Part shown: positions 27,834 through 36,188 of the stretch, one piece after another
Layout of the letters: every line of letters starts with the position of its first letter
Numbering within the stretch: the stretch's first letter is position 1
Assembly (NCBI RefSeq): GCF_025244685.1
Contig: NZ_CP104202.1
Span: 1,554,359-1,618,358 of the forward strand
Direction: 5' to 3'
DNA length: 64,000 nucleotides
From: Chlorobaculum sp. MV4-Y
GTDB taxonomy: Bacteria; Bacteroidota; Chlorobiia; Chlorobiales; Chlorobiaceae
Notes under the pieces: model-generated
What the model saw: only the letters and a program-made list of their open reading frames with translations
Told to the model about the DNA's origin: nothing
The model's database searches: none
Position numbers and translations under genes: made by a program

Positions 27834-29549
27834 TCAGAAAAAGAGCGCTGCCTGAAGCCAGAAGCGGCTCCGGTCGTCCTTGCCGTCATAGTTGTTGCCG
27901 TAGATGTCCCTGCCAGGATTCTTGCCGATCGCATGCGCCCAGCTCGCCATGACGCTGAAATTCGAAGAGTAATTGTAATTGATTCCGACGCCTGCGCCCT
28001 GCAGCCAGTAGGTGTTCTTTCCCGTTGCCGTCGAGATAGGGCCATCCGGGTCATGATGCAACTGGGTCTGGCCTGCATCGTAGAAGCCGCACAGCTGAAC
28101 GTTGCCATGAAGTGAATCCACCGGTATGTTGTAACGGAGGTCAAGATTGATCAACTGGCCCTGGTCGCCCGTTCCCTCACCAATCGGATAGGCCCTTACT
28201 CCATAGGGGCCGCCCAGTGAAAACTGTTCGCTCGTATCGAGGTTCTGTGGTGCAAGCTGCCCAGTCCACGCGAGGTTCACTGTCGCACGGTCGCCGAGAT
28301 GATGAAGATGAGTTACGCTAAAATTGAATCTCGAAAAACCGCCGGTCTCTGCAAGCTCTGGGCCCAAAAGGTCTACAGGGCGCTCCAGACTGCCAAGCGT
28401 CACAAACGCCCGGAATGAGGTGTATGAGTTTCCAAGAAGCGTATCCCAACGTTCCCCTTTCAGGCCAACGGACACATCGTTCGTTCTCCTCTTACGGTAG
28501 GTAACGTCTTTTATATCATCTGTCATCTCCTGGTATGCATACCCGAGCGACGCGACCATGATAGCTTTCCGGGTCCTTATGACCGGATAGTCGAACCCGA
28601 CATCGAATCCGTGGCTCCCGCCTTCATACCCGAAAGCCGACAGCTCCTGGCCAATTTTGTAATGCATGACATTGTAACCGATCCGCCCTCTGAGGCCGCT
28701 GTAAAAGATCGGAAAAGAGTAGCTGACTCTTCCCTGCCTCAAATCACCGGAATAGGTGCCTGCAAAATTCAGCTGGTCTCCGCATCCGCTCAGATCGTTC
28801 AGCGACACCTGGGCGTTGGTGCGCCACGCCCCTGTATAACGGTTCCCATAGTTGTCTTCCGACAAGCTTCCCTTCACCAGAGGCCCTTCAACCACCGCCA
28901 TCTCTATCTGGCTCGTTCCGGAATACAATCCGGAGGAAAGGGCCGCCTTGGCGCTGATGACACCAGGGATGTCATTCATCAGCACAACCGCTTTTTCGAA
29001 GGCCCTCTCATCCATAACCTTGCCTTTGGAGACAGAATCGCCCAACATCTTCTCGACCACGCACTGACGAAGCCTTGGGGCTTTTTCCATATTGTAGTAT
29101 ACGGTGCCGTCACTCTTGCCCTGCTGGATCTGGATAATGACTATACCCGAGGTAATATCCTGCTTCGGGAGAAAGGCCCACGACAGGAAATACCCCGCAT
29201 CCTTCAGACGCGACGTAATCTTCGCCGTCACACCCTGGAGATCACTGAAAGAGAGATCCTTCCCCACGTAAGGGCGGACAATATCGTTCAGCTCATTTTC
29301 TTTGATAACCCCCTCGTATCCCCTGAAGGTGAACCCCTTGACACGGATACGCATTCCGTTATCTTGCGCGCCCTCCTCAAAGGCCTCCACTTCAGGCCTC
29401 TTCAGCTGTTCGGAGGGAAGCATTCGCTGCGACTCCGGTTCGCGCAGAAGAAGACCTGCATCGCCAGACGGCTCGAACGGTGATGCTTGCAGAGTACCCG
29501 CGGTAAGCAACAGCCCCGCGAACCCAAATCCGATTATTCGTGTTCTCAT
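27834..29549 (-). CDS. Two-partner secretion transporter (TpsB, ShlB/FhaC/HecB family)
   Basis: 571 residues, the usual length for TpsB. A signal peptide (MRTRIIGFGFAGLLLTAGTLQA) is followed by a linker, POTRA domains (VKGFTFRGYEGVIKENELND and a second with FEKAVVLMNDIPGVISAKA, about 70-220) and a 16-stranded barrel. The conserved motif in strand-loop L6 reads GVRAYPIGEGTGDQG, the (V)RGY/F-type tip, and the C-terminus ends in FWLQAALFF with terminal Phe. It is the outer membrane pore for the exoprotein encoded 112 bases downstream; the order tpsB then tpsA is typical of the family. The promoter is probably in the AT-rich DNA at 29560-29680. Confidence 0.94.
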   Translation of the reverse strand: MRTRIIGFGFAGLLLTAGTLQASPFEPSGDAGLLLREPESQRMLPSEQLKRPEVEAFEEGAQDNGMRIRVKGFTFRGYEGVIKENELNDIVRPYVGKDLSFSDLQGVTAKITSRLKDAGYFLSWAFLPKQDITSGIVIIQIQQGKSDGTVYYNMEKAPRLRQCVVEKMLGDSVSKGKVMDERAFEKAVVLMNDIPGVISAKAALSSGLYSGTSQIEMAVVEGPLVKGSLSEDNYGNRYTGAWRTNAQVSLNDLSGCGDQLNFAGTYSGDLRQGRVSYSFPIFYSGLRGRIGYNVMHYKIGQELSAFGYEGGSHGFDVGFDYPVIRTRKAIMVASLGYAYQEMTDDIKDVTYRKRRTNDVSVGLKGERWDTLLGNSYTSFRAFVTLGSLERPVDLLGPELAETGGFSRFNFSVTHLHHLGDRATVNLAWTGQLAPQNLDTSEQFSLGGPYGVRAYPIGEGTGDQGQLINLDLRYNIPVDSLHGNVQLCGFYDAGQTQLHHDPDGPISTATGKNTYWLQGAGVGINYNYSSNFSVMASWAHAIGKNPGRDIYGNNYDGKDDRSRFWLQAALFF

Positions 29550-30273
29550 CAGTGAAAAAGGGGTTTAGAGAGGTGGTCGAGAAATAGTTGATTATTAACT
29601 TCTCATACATAAGGTATGGATAATACGAGCCAGAAACAAAGCAAATAATATATTTTTTATACAAAAAGTTCACCGAACACAAAAAATAAGCTCGTATCAA
29701 AGGGCCTGGCCATCGCCACGGGCACCATAACCTTTTGAAAAACAGGACGTTTTGATATCGTTGTCCGGAGCAGGCACGTCGGAGTCACCCTTATAATCTT
29801 ATCACGGAAGTCACCAAACTCCCGGCATGAAAACGCATCGATCCGTACATCGAAAGGCAGGTTCGCTGACCAAAAATCCGGTATTCTGATTGTGAAAATA
29901 AACTCACAAGCCCTCTGTTTGTGGCCGGGCACGACCTTGAAAATGATCTCTGCCACGCTCTGGCAAGCCTGCCCGGCCTTACCCGCAGGTCGAAAACCCT
30001 ATCCCGGCGAGCACAATAATGGCTCCGGCGCATTGAGATTTTCTTATGAATCCATTGACAGCGAACAGCTATCTTTGTAGCTATGGCACAGCTAAAAACG
30101 TATTGAGCAATCCGGTTGCGGCGATTGGTGGAAATCTTCATATAGACACCATGTACACACCTCGGCTTCTCCGCCTGATCCGCATTTCCCGACAAGTCGC
30201 ACTCATGACACTTTTTCAAAGTGCCTTATACACTCCCCTGAAATAAAACCGGTCATCACCAAAAGAAAATGTT
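29550..30273. other. Intergenic region between tpsB and the amidotransferase gene
   Basis: About 720 bases. 29560-29690 is AT-rich and should hold the tpsB promoter. In 29657-29956 (minus strand) a 99-codon frame with GTG start reads with plausible protein texture (HKQRACEFIFTIRIPDFW) but no recognised domain and is interrupted upstream, so it may be a gene relic. Nothing else is recognised; the promoter of the amidotransferase-photolyase pair must lie near 30200-30260. Confidence 0.4.
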
Positions 30274-30993
30274 ATGAACAATAGAGTGCTCATCATTCAG
30301 AACATCAGCCATGAAGGTCCGGGAATCCTCGAGGATTTGCTGGCTGAACACACCATCGGTTTTGAGCTTTGTGATCTTTCAAAAGGAGGAAATGCCCCCG
30401 ATCCAGCAGGATTCGCAGGCATGGTGGTGCTGGGCGGGCCGCAGAGCGCCAACGACGAGACCGCGCAGATCACCGGCGAACTGGCGCTGATCGAGAAGGC
30501 GCTCGACGCTGGCGTGCCGTACCTCGGCATCTGCCTCGGCTTGCAGCTTCTGGTGAAAGCTCGCGGCGGCAGCGTGGTGAAGTGCCACCAGAAAGAGATC
30601 GGATTCCGCGAGCCTGACGGCGAACCGTTCATGGTGGAGCTGACCAACGAGGGCAAGCACGACGCACTGTTCCGTGGAATGCCGGAGCGGTTGCGGGTGT
30701 TTCAGCTTCACGGCGAAACGGTGGAACCGGCGGATGGCATGACGCTGCTCGCCAAGGGGCGCGGCTGCAAGCATCAGGTCGTGCGGGTCGGCAGCAACGC
30801 GTGGGGCCTGCAATGCCACTTCGAGATGACGCCCGCGATGTTCGAGAGCTGGATCGGCATCGACGCCGACCTGAAGGTGATGAACCGCGACGAGCTGCTC
30901 ACCGAGTTCGAGGCCATCAGCGCCGGGTACGCCGAGACCGGACGGGCGATTCTGCTGAACTTCCTCGCCGTCACCGGCCTTGTCAAATCCTGA
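30274..30993 (+). CDS. Class I glutamine amidotransferase-like protein
   Basis: 239 residues, a stand-alone class I GATase domain of the GuaA-like subfamily. The nucleophile is Cys87 in YLGICLGLQLL and the other triad members are His182 and Glu184 in LQCHFEMTP. It could release ammonia from glutamine or, as in GatD/YfeJ-like relatives, hydrolyse a gamma-glutamyl bond; the acceptor is unknown because no synthetase domain is attached. Ribosome binding site: AAAGAAAATGTT is weak. Its end overlaps or nearly abuts the photolyase gene, so the two are likely translationally coupled, which is odd functionally. Confidence 0.88.
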   Translation: MNNRVLIIQNISHEGPGILEDLLAEHTIGFELCDLSKGGNAPDPAGFAGMVVLGGPQSANDETAQITGELALIEKALDAGVPYLGICLGLQLLVKARGGSVVKCHQKEIGFREPDGEPFMVELTNEGKHDALFRGMPERLRVFQLHGETVEPADGMTLLAKGRGCKHQVVRVGSNAWGLQCHFEMTPAMFESWIGIDADLKVMNRDELLTEFEAISAGYAETGRAILLNFLAVTGLVKS

Positions 30994-31006
30994 GTCAAGC
31001 GACGTA

Positions 31007-32386
31007 ATGACAACCCAGACAGCTACCGACGAGCGTCGCGTGCGACGCCTGAACCAGCTCGAAAACCGGCACGGCCCGGTGATCTACTGGATGTCGCGCG
31101 ACCAGCGCGTACGCCACAACTGGGCGCTGCTCTTCGCCTGCCGGAAAGCCAACCAGCTCAGGCAACCGCTCGAAGTGGTGTTCACGCTCGCTCCCGGCTT
31201 TCTCGGCGCGCCGATGCGCCACTACGATTTCATGTTCCGGGGACTCCGTGAAGTGGAAACGAGACTGCGTGAGATGGGCGTTGCGCTCACCGTGCTGTAC
31301 GGCGAGCCGGGCGAAACGCTGCCGGAGCATGCCGCAAACCGGAACGCCGGAGCAGTCATCGCAGACTTCTCGCCGCTGAAGCTGGTGCGCGGCTGGAAGC
31401 AGGCAGTCGCTCCCCAGCTTTCGTGCGCGTTCTACGAAGTCGATGCGCACAACATCGTGCCCTGCTGGCTCGCCTCGCCAAGGCAGGAGTACGCCGCGCG
31501 CACGATCCGCCCGAAGCTCAACGCCCTGCGCGAGGAGTTTCTGACAGACTTCCCCGAACCGGAACTCCGGCATCAACCTGACAAGCTTCCGCCGCCGGTG
31601 GAGTGGGATGCGATGGAATCGCTGCTCAAGGTTGACCGTTCAATCAAAGCCGTGCCCGCTCTGAAGCCGGGCGAAGCGGCAGCGGAATTGCACCTGCGAG
31701 ACTTCGTCGATGGCCGCCTGAGCCGCTACGCCGACGAGCGCAACGATCCAAACTCCGGCGCGGTTTCAGGCTTGTCGCCCTACCTGCACTTCGGCCAGCT
31801 CAGCGCCCAGCACGCCGCCTTCGAGGCCCTCCGCAGCAAAGCCTCGGAAGCCAACCGCGAGGCCTTCGTCGAAGAGCTGTTCATCCGCAGGGAGCTGTCG
31901 GAGAACTACTGCTACTACAACGACCAGTACGACTCGTTCGACGGTATCCCGGAGTGGGCAAAAAAGACGCTGATGGAACACGCTGGCGACCGCCGCGACG
32001 CCATCTACACGCCGGAGCAGTTCGAGCGGGCGCAAACCCACGATCCACTCTGGAACACCGCCCAGACGCAGCTGCTCGAAACAGGCATCATCCACGGCTA
32101 CATGCGCATGTACTGGGCCAAAAAGATTCTCGAATGGAGCGCAACCCCGGCGGCGGCCTTCGATATCGCGCTCATGCTCAACGACCGCTACGCCCTCGAC
32201 GGACGCGATCCCAACGGCTACGTCGGCGTTGCCTGGTCAATCGGCGGCCTCCACGACCGCCCCTGGACAGAACGCCCGGTTTATGGCACCATCCGCTACA
32301 TGAACTCGAACGGCTGCAAACGCAAATTCGACGTCCCCCGCTACATCGCCGAGATGAGCGGTAAGTCGCAGACTACATTGTTCTGA
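31007..32386 (+). CDS. phr: Class II CPD photolyase
   Basis: 459 residues from the ATG at 31007; a TTG start at 30980 would add nine residues and overlap the amidotransferase gene. It uses light and FADH2 to split cyclobutane pyrimidine dimers. Class II marks: N-terminal VIYWMSRDQRVRHNWAL, FAD-domain stretch ELFIRRELSENYCYYN, and the conserved C-terminal block around GYVGVAWSIGGLHDRPW followed by YGTIRYMNSNGCKRKF. Length is normal for class II. A light-exposed phototroph would benefit from it. No recognisable photoreceptor regulator lies nearby; expression may rest on the upstream amidotransferase promoter. Confidence 0.95.
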   Translation: MTTQTATDERRVRRLNQLENRHGPVIYWMSRDQRVRHNWALLFACRKANQLRQPLEVVFTLAPGFLGAPMRHYDFMFRGLREVETRLREMGVALTVLYGEPGETLPEHAANRNAGAVIADFSPLKLVRGWKQAVAPQLSCAFYEVDAHNIVPCWLASPRQEYAARTIRPKLNALREEFLTDFPEPELRHQPDKLPPPVEWDAMESLLKVDRSIKAVPALKPGEAAAELHLRDFVDGRLSRYADERNDPNSGAVSGLSPYLHFGQLSAQHAAFEALRSKASEANREAFVEELFIRRELSENYCYYNDQYDSFDGIPEWAKKTLMEHAGDRRDAIYTPEQFERAQTHDPLWNTAQTQLLETGIIHGYMRMYWAKKILEWSATPAAAFDIALMLNDRYALDGRDPNGYVGVAWSIGGLHDRPWTERPVYGTIRYMNSNGCKRKFDVPRYIAEMSGKSQTTLF

Positions 32387-32546
32387 GGTAAGGGGGGCGA
32401 TTGGTCGGATTGGAAATTTTCCGCTAACTTTTACCGTTAAACTGGAAAAGCCAAGTGAAGACAGGAAATCAGGTGTGAGCCACTGCTGAAACCTGGTTTC
32501 CAGGAAAGAAGCCATAGAGACAGAACAGCAAACAGGATAGAGAAAA

Positions 32547-32783
32547 ATGCAACGAACAATTGAAGACATTACTACTGAGTTAATCAGACTACCAAAGAAA
32601 GACCGTCTGGAAATTGCAAGGTTTCTTCTTTTTCTCGATAATCGCTCTTCGGATACAAATGATACTGATGCTGCCTGGGAACAGGAAATTTCAGACAGAG
32701 TACTTGCTGTCAATGAAGGAACCGCTATAGGTCTGGACTATGATGAAGCGATGAAAAAAATTGATGAACGATTTGCGTCATGA
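32547..32783 (+). CDS. Antitoxin of a RelE/ParE-type module (addiction module component family)
   Basis: 78 residues, acidic and helical. The N-terminal part IEDITTELIRLPKKDRLEIA is the dimerisation/DNA-binding helix region of the 'putative addiction module component' family, and the C-terminal half with WEQEISDRVLAVNEGTA and a final charged helix would wrap the toxin. The stop overlaps the toxin start by four bases (ATGA), the usual arrangement. It should bind its own promoter at 32480-32546. The region before it is AT-richer than the photolyase gene. Confidence 0.87.
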   Translation: MQRTIEDITTELIRLPKKDRLEIARFLLFLDNRSSDTNDTDAAWEQEISDRVLAVNEGTAIGLDYDEAMKKIDERFAS

Positions 32784-33133
32784 AGAAAATATTCCTTCAA
32801 CAAGCATTTGAGGAGCTGAATGACGCAATCGCATATTACGAGGAACAGCAGCCGGGGCTGGGGCTGAAAATGAAGACTGAGGTTGACCAGCACGTTCGTT
32901 GGATTCTGAACAATCCGGCCACTCCTCGAATTCGTATCGGTGGTTATCGTCGTATCAATCTCAAGGTTTTCCCATACTATATCGCTTACCTTATTCATCA
33001 GGAGACACTATGGATTCTCGCCATTGCTCACAGCCACCGAAAACCTGTTTACTGGATAAAACGAAAAATGAAATCAGTTAACAAGCACCGGATACAAATG
33101 AATCAGCCGGAATCAGAAATTGACAAAAAATGA
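32780..33133 (+). CDS. RelE/ParE family toxin
   Basis: 117 residues. The core (first 90) is a RelE/ParE fold: KKIFLQQAFEELNDAIAYYE helical pair, KMKTEVDQHVRWILNNP, then beta hairpin with RIGGYRRINLKVFPYYIAYL and LWILAIAHSHRKPVYW. The final IAHSHRKPVYW motif is typical of the ParE/plasmid stabilisation subset. A tail of about 20 residues is longer than usual and may be due to loss of the native stop. Members act as mRNA interferases or gyrase poisons. It is translationally coupled to the antitoxin and lies beside a second antitoxin remnant and an IS3 nest. Confidence 0.87.
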   Translation: MKKIFLQQAFEELNDAIAYYEEQQPGLGLKMKTEVDQHVRWILNNPATPRIRIGGYRRINLKVFPYYIAYLIHQETLWILAIAHSHRKPVYWIKRKMKSVNKHRIQMNQPESEIDKK

Positions 33134-33330
33134 GCTGTAGAGGTAAAACGTCGTCTTGCGGAGTTGCAATCTGGTAAAGTGCAGGCAATTCCGGGTTATG
33201 AAGTCTTTGCTCAGGCGTGGGAAAGGTTTGAAGCAGGATCTTTTCTTTTTTACCCTGAAACAGGGGTGCTAAAATTGAAAATAACTAGAGCACTGCTTGT
33301 ATGCCTTTTTATATTGACTGAAAATTAAAA
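33134..33330 (+). pseudogene. C-terminal fragment of a second antitoxin
   Basis: In the frame beginning at 33134 the first 30 codons read AVEVKRRLAELQSGKVQAIP and then GYEVFAQAWERF, which closely resembles the C-terminal half of addiction-module antitoxins (a W/EV-K-RR-LAE pattern followed by SGK and an IP dipeptide). It has no start codon and no N-terminal half; after it the frame runs on in AT-rich DNA until a stop near 33327. A second toxin-antitoxin locus has probably been lost, leaving this piece next to the IS elements. Confidence 0.55.
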
Positions 33331-33429
33331 ATCTGCTTCTTATTCAGATTAATCTAGCGCGAATATTGAGATACTCCCCAAAAATAGGACGGCTGGTTAA
33401 ATTGGATCAACAAAAACCCAGCAGTCACT

Positions 33430-33720
33430 ATGAAACAAACACGCCGCAAGTTTACGCCTGAATTCAAAACAAAGGTCGTCCTGGAAGCCCTCAGTGAACG
33501 GCTTCCCATGGCAGAACTCGCCCAGAAGCATGAGCTTCATCCGAACCAGATCACTCAATGGAAACGGGAGTTCCTCGACAAGGCCTCCGATGTCTTTTCG
33601 AAAGGTAAAAAGGCTAGGAAAACCGAGCAGGATTATCAGCAGGAGAGCGAAGAACTCTACAAAACCATCGGCCAATTGAAGGTTGAGGTCGACTGGCTCA
33701 AAAAAAAATTGCAGTCGTAA
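33430..33720 (+). CDS. IS3-family transposase OrfA (outer copy, intact)
   Basis: 96 residues. A helix-turn-helix at about 1-60 (KQTRRKFTPEFKTKVVLEAL and HPNQITQWKREFLDK) is followed by a leucine-zipper-like helix near 65-96. The gene ends in a run of nine A residues (LKKKLQS coded over CTCAAAAAAAAATTG), the expected -1 frameshift site that would give the OrfAB fusion in this family. Here the orfB that follows is interrupted at 33799, so only OrfA can be made, which in IS3 elements can inhibit transposition. Confidence 0.93.
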   Translation: MKQTRRKFTPEFKTKVVLEALSERLPMAELAQKHELHPNQITQWKREFLDKASDVFSKGKKARKTEQDYQQESEELYKTIGQLKVEVDWLKKKLQS

Positions 33721-33867
33721 AATCGCTCTCGGAACGACGCTCCATGGTTGAGAAAAAACAAACGGGTATCAGCATGCAACGCCAGTGCGACCTGCTTTCT
33801 GAAATACCCCCCAAAAATATGACGGCTGGTTCAACACGCGATAATATAAAAACCCACCCACGTCACT

Positions 33868-34157
33868 ATGAAACAAACACGCCGCAAGTTTACGCCTGAA
33901 TTCAAAACAAAGGTCGTCCTGGAAGCCCTCAGTGAACGGCTTCCCATGGCAGAACTCGCCCAGAAGCATGAGCTTCATCCGAACCAGATCACTCAATGGA
34001 AACGGGAGTTCCTCGACAAGGTCTCCGATGTCTTTTCGAAAGGTGAAAGGCTAGGAAAACCGAGCAGGATTATCAGCAGGAGAGCGAAGAACTCTACAAA
34101 ACCATCGGCCAATTGAAGGTTGAGGTCGACTGGCTCAAAAAAAAATTGCAGTCGTAA
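33868..34157 (+). pseudogene. IS3-family OrfA, inner copy, frameshifted
   Basis: Same gene as 33430-33720 but one base shorter. The outer copy reads AAAGGTAAAAAGGCTAGG and the inner AAAGGTGAAAGGCTAGG, which changes the frame after FSKGE and gives an aberrant tail of about 25 residues. The leucine-zipper part is lost, and the A-run frameshift site is no longer read in the proper frame. Confidence 0.9.
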
Positions 34158-34180
34158 AATCGCTCTCGGAACGACGCTCC

Positions 34181-35020
34181 ATGGTTGAGAAAGAACATAG
34201 CGGTATCAGCATGCAACGCCAGTGCGACCTGCTTTCGATCCACCGATCAGGCCTGTATTATCAGCCGATAAAGACCTCGAAGCTGAATCGTGAGCTCATG
34301 CGGCTGATTGATGAGCAGTACCTGCTGAGGCCATACTACGGCGTTTACCGTATGTGGCAATGGCTGAGTATGGACAAAGGCTACAAGATCAACCTCAAAC
34401 GGGTACGGCGGCTCTATCGCCTTATGGGTCTGGAAGCCATCGGCCCCAAGCCGAACACCTCGAAACCGGCGCCGGGCCATAAGGTCTATCCGTATCTGCT
34501 CCGGGGACTTGCGATCAAGCACAGCGACCATGTTTGGGCAACTGATATCACCTATGTGCCGATGGCCCATGGATTCATGTACCTGATGGCCATCATCGAC
34601 CTGAAAAGCCGCTATGTGCTGAACTGGTCGGTGTCGAATACCATGGATGCCAAATGGTGTGCCGAGGTCTTGCTTGAAGCCGTGCGGTTGCACGGGGCAC
34701 CCAAGATTCTCAACACCGATCAGGGCAGCCAGTTCACCAGCGAGGTCTTTGCCGAAGCCGTCATCACAGAGTCCAAGTCTGCACTCTCCATGGATGGCAA
34801 AGGCCGAGCAATTGACAACGTCTTCATCGAACGGTTATGGCGGAGCGTCAAGTATGAGTACATTTACCTGAACCCACCAGCCGATGGTCTCGAACTCTAC
34901 AAAGGTCTGAAGCATTGGTTCAACGACTACAACACGGTTCGTCGCCACAAAGCGCTTGATGGTCAGGTTCCGGCAAAAGTCTATTCTGCCAATAAACGAC
35001 TGATTCCGAAAGCCGCATGA
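34181..35020 (+). CDS. IS3-family transposase OrfB (inner copy, intact frame)
   Basis: 279 residues, the full DDE catalytic part. An N-terminal HTH_21 domain (about 20-80) is followed by the rve integrase core: first Asp in WATDITYVP, second Asp in LNTDQGSQFTS, Glu in FIERLWRSVKYE, then the tail NTVRRHKALDGQVPA. In the family it is produced as an OrfAB fusion by -1 frameshifting at the A-run; here the upstream orfA has lost a base, so only the short internal start (ATG at 34181) would give OrfB alone. Confidence 0.94.
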   Translation: MVEKEHSGISMQRQCDLLSIHRSGLYYQPIKTSKLNRELMRLIDEQYLLRPYYGVYRMWQWLSMDKGYKINLKRVRRLYRLMGLEAIGPKPNTSKPAPGHKVYPYLLRGLAIKHSDHVWATDITYVPMAHGFMYLMAIIDLKSRYVLNWSVSNTMDAKWCAEVLLEAVRLHGAPKILNTDQGSQFTSEVFAEAVITESKSALSMDGKGRAIDNVFIERLWRSVKYEYIYLNPPADGLELYKGLKHWFNDYNTVRRHKALDGQVPAKVYSANKRLIPKAA

Positions 35021-35072
35021 ACAAACTTATTTTCTCTCGATAGCTGTCCTATAACTGGGGAGTACCTCATTC

Positions 35073-35858
35073 GATCCACCGATCAGGCCTGTATTATCAG
35101 CCGATAAAGACCTCGAAGCTGAATCGTGAGCTCATGCGGGCTGATTGATGAGCAGTACCTGCTGAGGCCATACTACGGCGTTTACCGTATGTGGCAAATG
35201 GCTGAGTATGGACAAAGGCTACAAGATCAACCTCAAACGGGTACGGCGGCTCTATCGCTTTATGGGTCTGGAAGCCATCGGCCCCAAGCCGAACACCTCG
35301 AAACCGGCGCCGGGCCATAAGGTCTATCCGTATCTGCTCCGGGGACTTGCGATCAAGCACAGCGACCATGTTTGGGCAACTGATATCACCTATGTGCCGA
35401 TGGCCCATGGATTCATGTACCTGATGGCCATCATCGACCTGAAAAGCCGCTATGTGCTGAACTGGTCGGTGTCGAATACCATGGATGCCAAATGGTGTGC
35501 CGAGGTCTTGCTTGAAGCCGTGCGGTTGCACGGGGCACCCAAGATTCTCAACACCGATCAGGGCAGCCAGTTCACCAGCGAGGTCTTTGCCGAAGCCGTC
35601 ATCACAGAGTCCAAGTCTGCACTCTCCATGGATGGCAAAGGCCGAGCAATTGACAACGTCTTCATCGAACGGTTATGGCGGAGCGTCAAGTATGAGTACA
35701 TTTACCTGAACCCACCAGCCGATGGTCTCGAACTCTACAAAGGTCTGAAGCATTGGTTCAACGACTACAACACGGTTCGTCGCCACAAAGCGCTTGATGG
35801 TCAGGTTCCGGCAAAAGTCTATTCTGCCAATAAACGACTGATTCCGAAAGCCGCATGA
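35073..35858 (+). pseudogene. IS3-family OrfB, outer copy, interrupted and frameshifted
   Basis: The 3' part of the outer orfB, resuming at the TTC target duplication. Relative to the inner copy it has an extra G near 35139 (CATGCGGGCTG) and an extra A near 35197 (GTGGCAAATGG), so two frameshifts precede the long frame 35208-35858. DDE residues are preserved in that stretch, but no start or upstream half is attached. Its 5' end is 33744-33799, left of the inner element. Confidence 0.92.
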
Positions 35859-35907
35859 ACAAACTTATTTTCTCTCGATAGCTGTCCTATAACTGGGGAG
35901 TACCTCA

Positions 35908-36131
35908 AGTGCATTCGCTATTGCCATACCGTCGTCCTCTTTTCTGCTAGTCTTCGTGGGAAACAGGCTGCAAGAAACATATCAACCAAGCCAGGCACAC
36001 CTCTGAATTCAGGCGTTAGACCAGTGATAACTCAGTGAATGATCCTGAATTTCTTGACATAGCTTCTTCGCTGAATTGCCTGGAAATGAAAACGATAATC
36101 CACGCGTCCTCACCGTCCCCCATAAAACGCA
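35908..36131. other. Intergenic region between the IS nest and rnr
   Basis: No gene or repeat was recognised in this stretch; it contains the right flank of the IS nest and ends at the terminator of rnr. Confidence 0.4.
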
Positions 36132-36160
36132 GAAAGCCGGACTTCACAGCCCGGCTTTCG
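36132..36160 (-). terminator. Terminator of rnr
   Basis: GAAAGCCGG and CCCGGCTTTC form a stem around a loop of about nine bases, 30 bases downstream of the rnr stop on the minus strand. Confidence 0.78.
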
Positions 36161-36188
36161 CATCAATCCCAACCAATCCAATTCTACC

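Larger units (their letters stand above)
33800..35069 (+). mobile_element. IS3-family element, inner copy with 3-base target duplication
   Basis: 1270 bases, ends TGAAATACCCCCCA at 33800 and TGGGGAGTACCTCA ending at 35069. It is inserted in orfB of a sister copy; the host sequence TTC is present on both sides (33797-33799 and 35070-35072), the 3-base target duplication typical of the family. The two copies are near identical, so the insertion is recent. Confidence 0.94.
33367..35907 (+). mobile_element. IS3-family element, outer copy (interrupted by an inner copy)
   Basis: Left end TGAGATACTCCCCAAAAAT at 33367 and right end, read on the minus strand from 35907, TGAGGTACTCCCCAG. Its own sequence is 33367-33799 plus 35070-35907, about 1.27 kb in total. 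It has an intact orfA and an orfB split by insertion of the inner element and damaged by two single-base insertions. No 3-base target duplication is evident at its outer ends (TAT on the left, AGT on the right). Confidence 0.9.

Noticed and set aside
29791-30219. 142-residue Arg-rich minus-strand frame
   Set aside because: Odd composition, overlaps promoter DNA and another frame; not supported.
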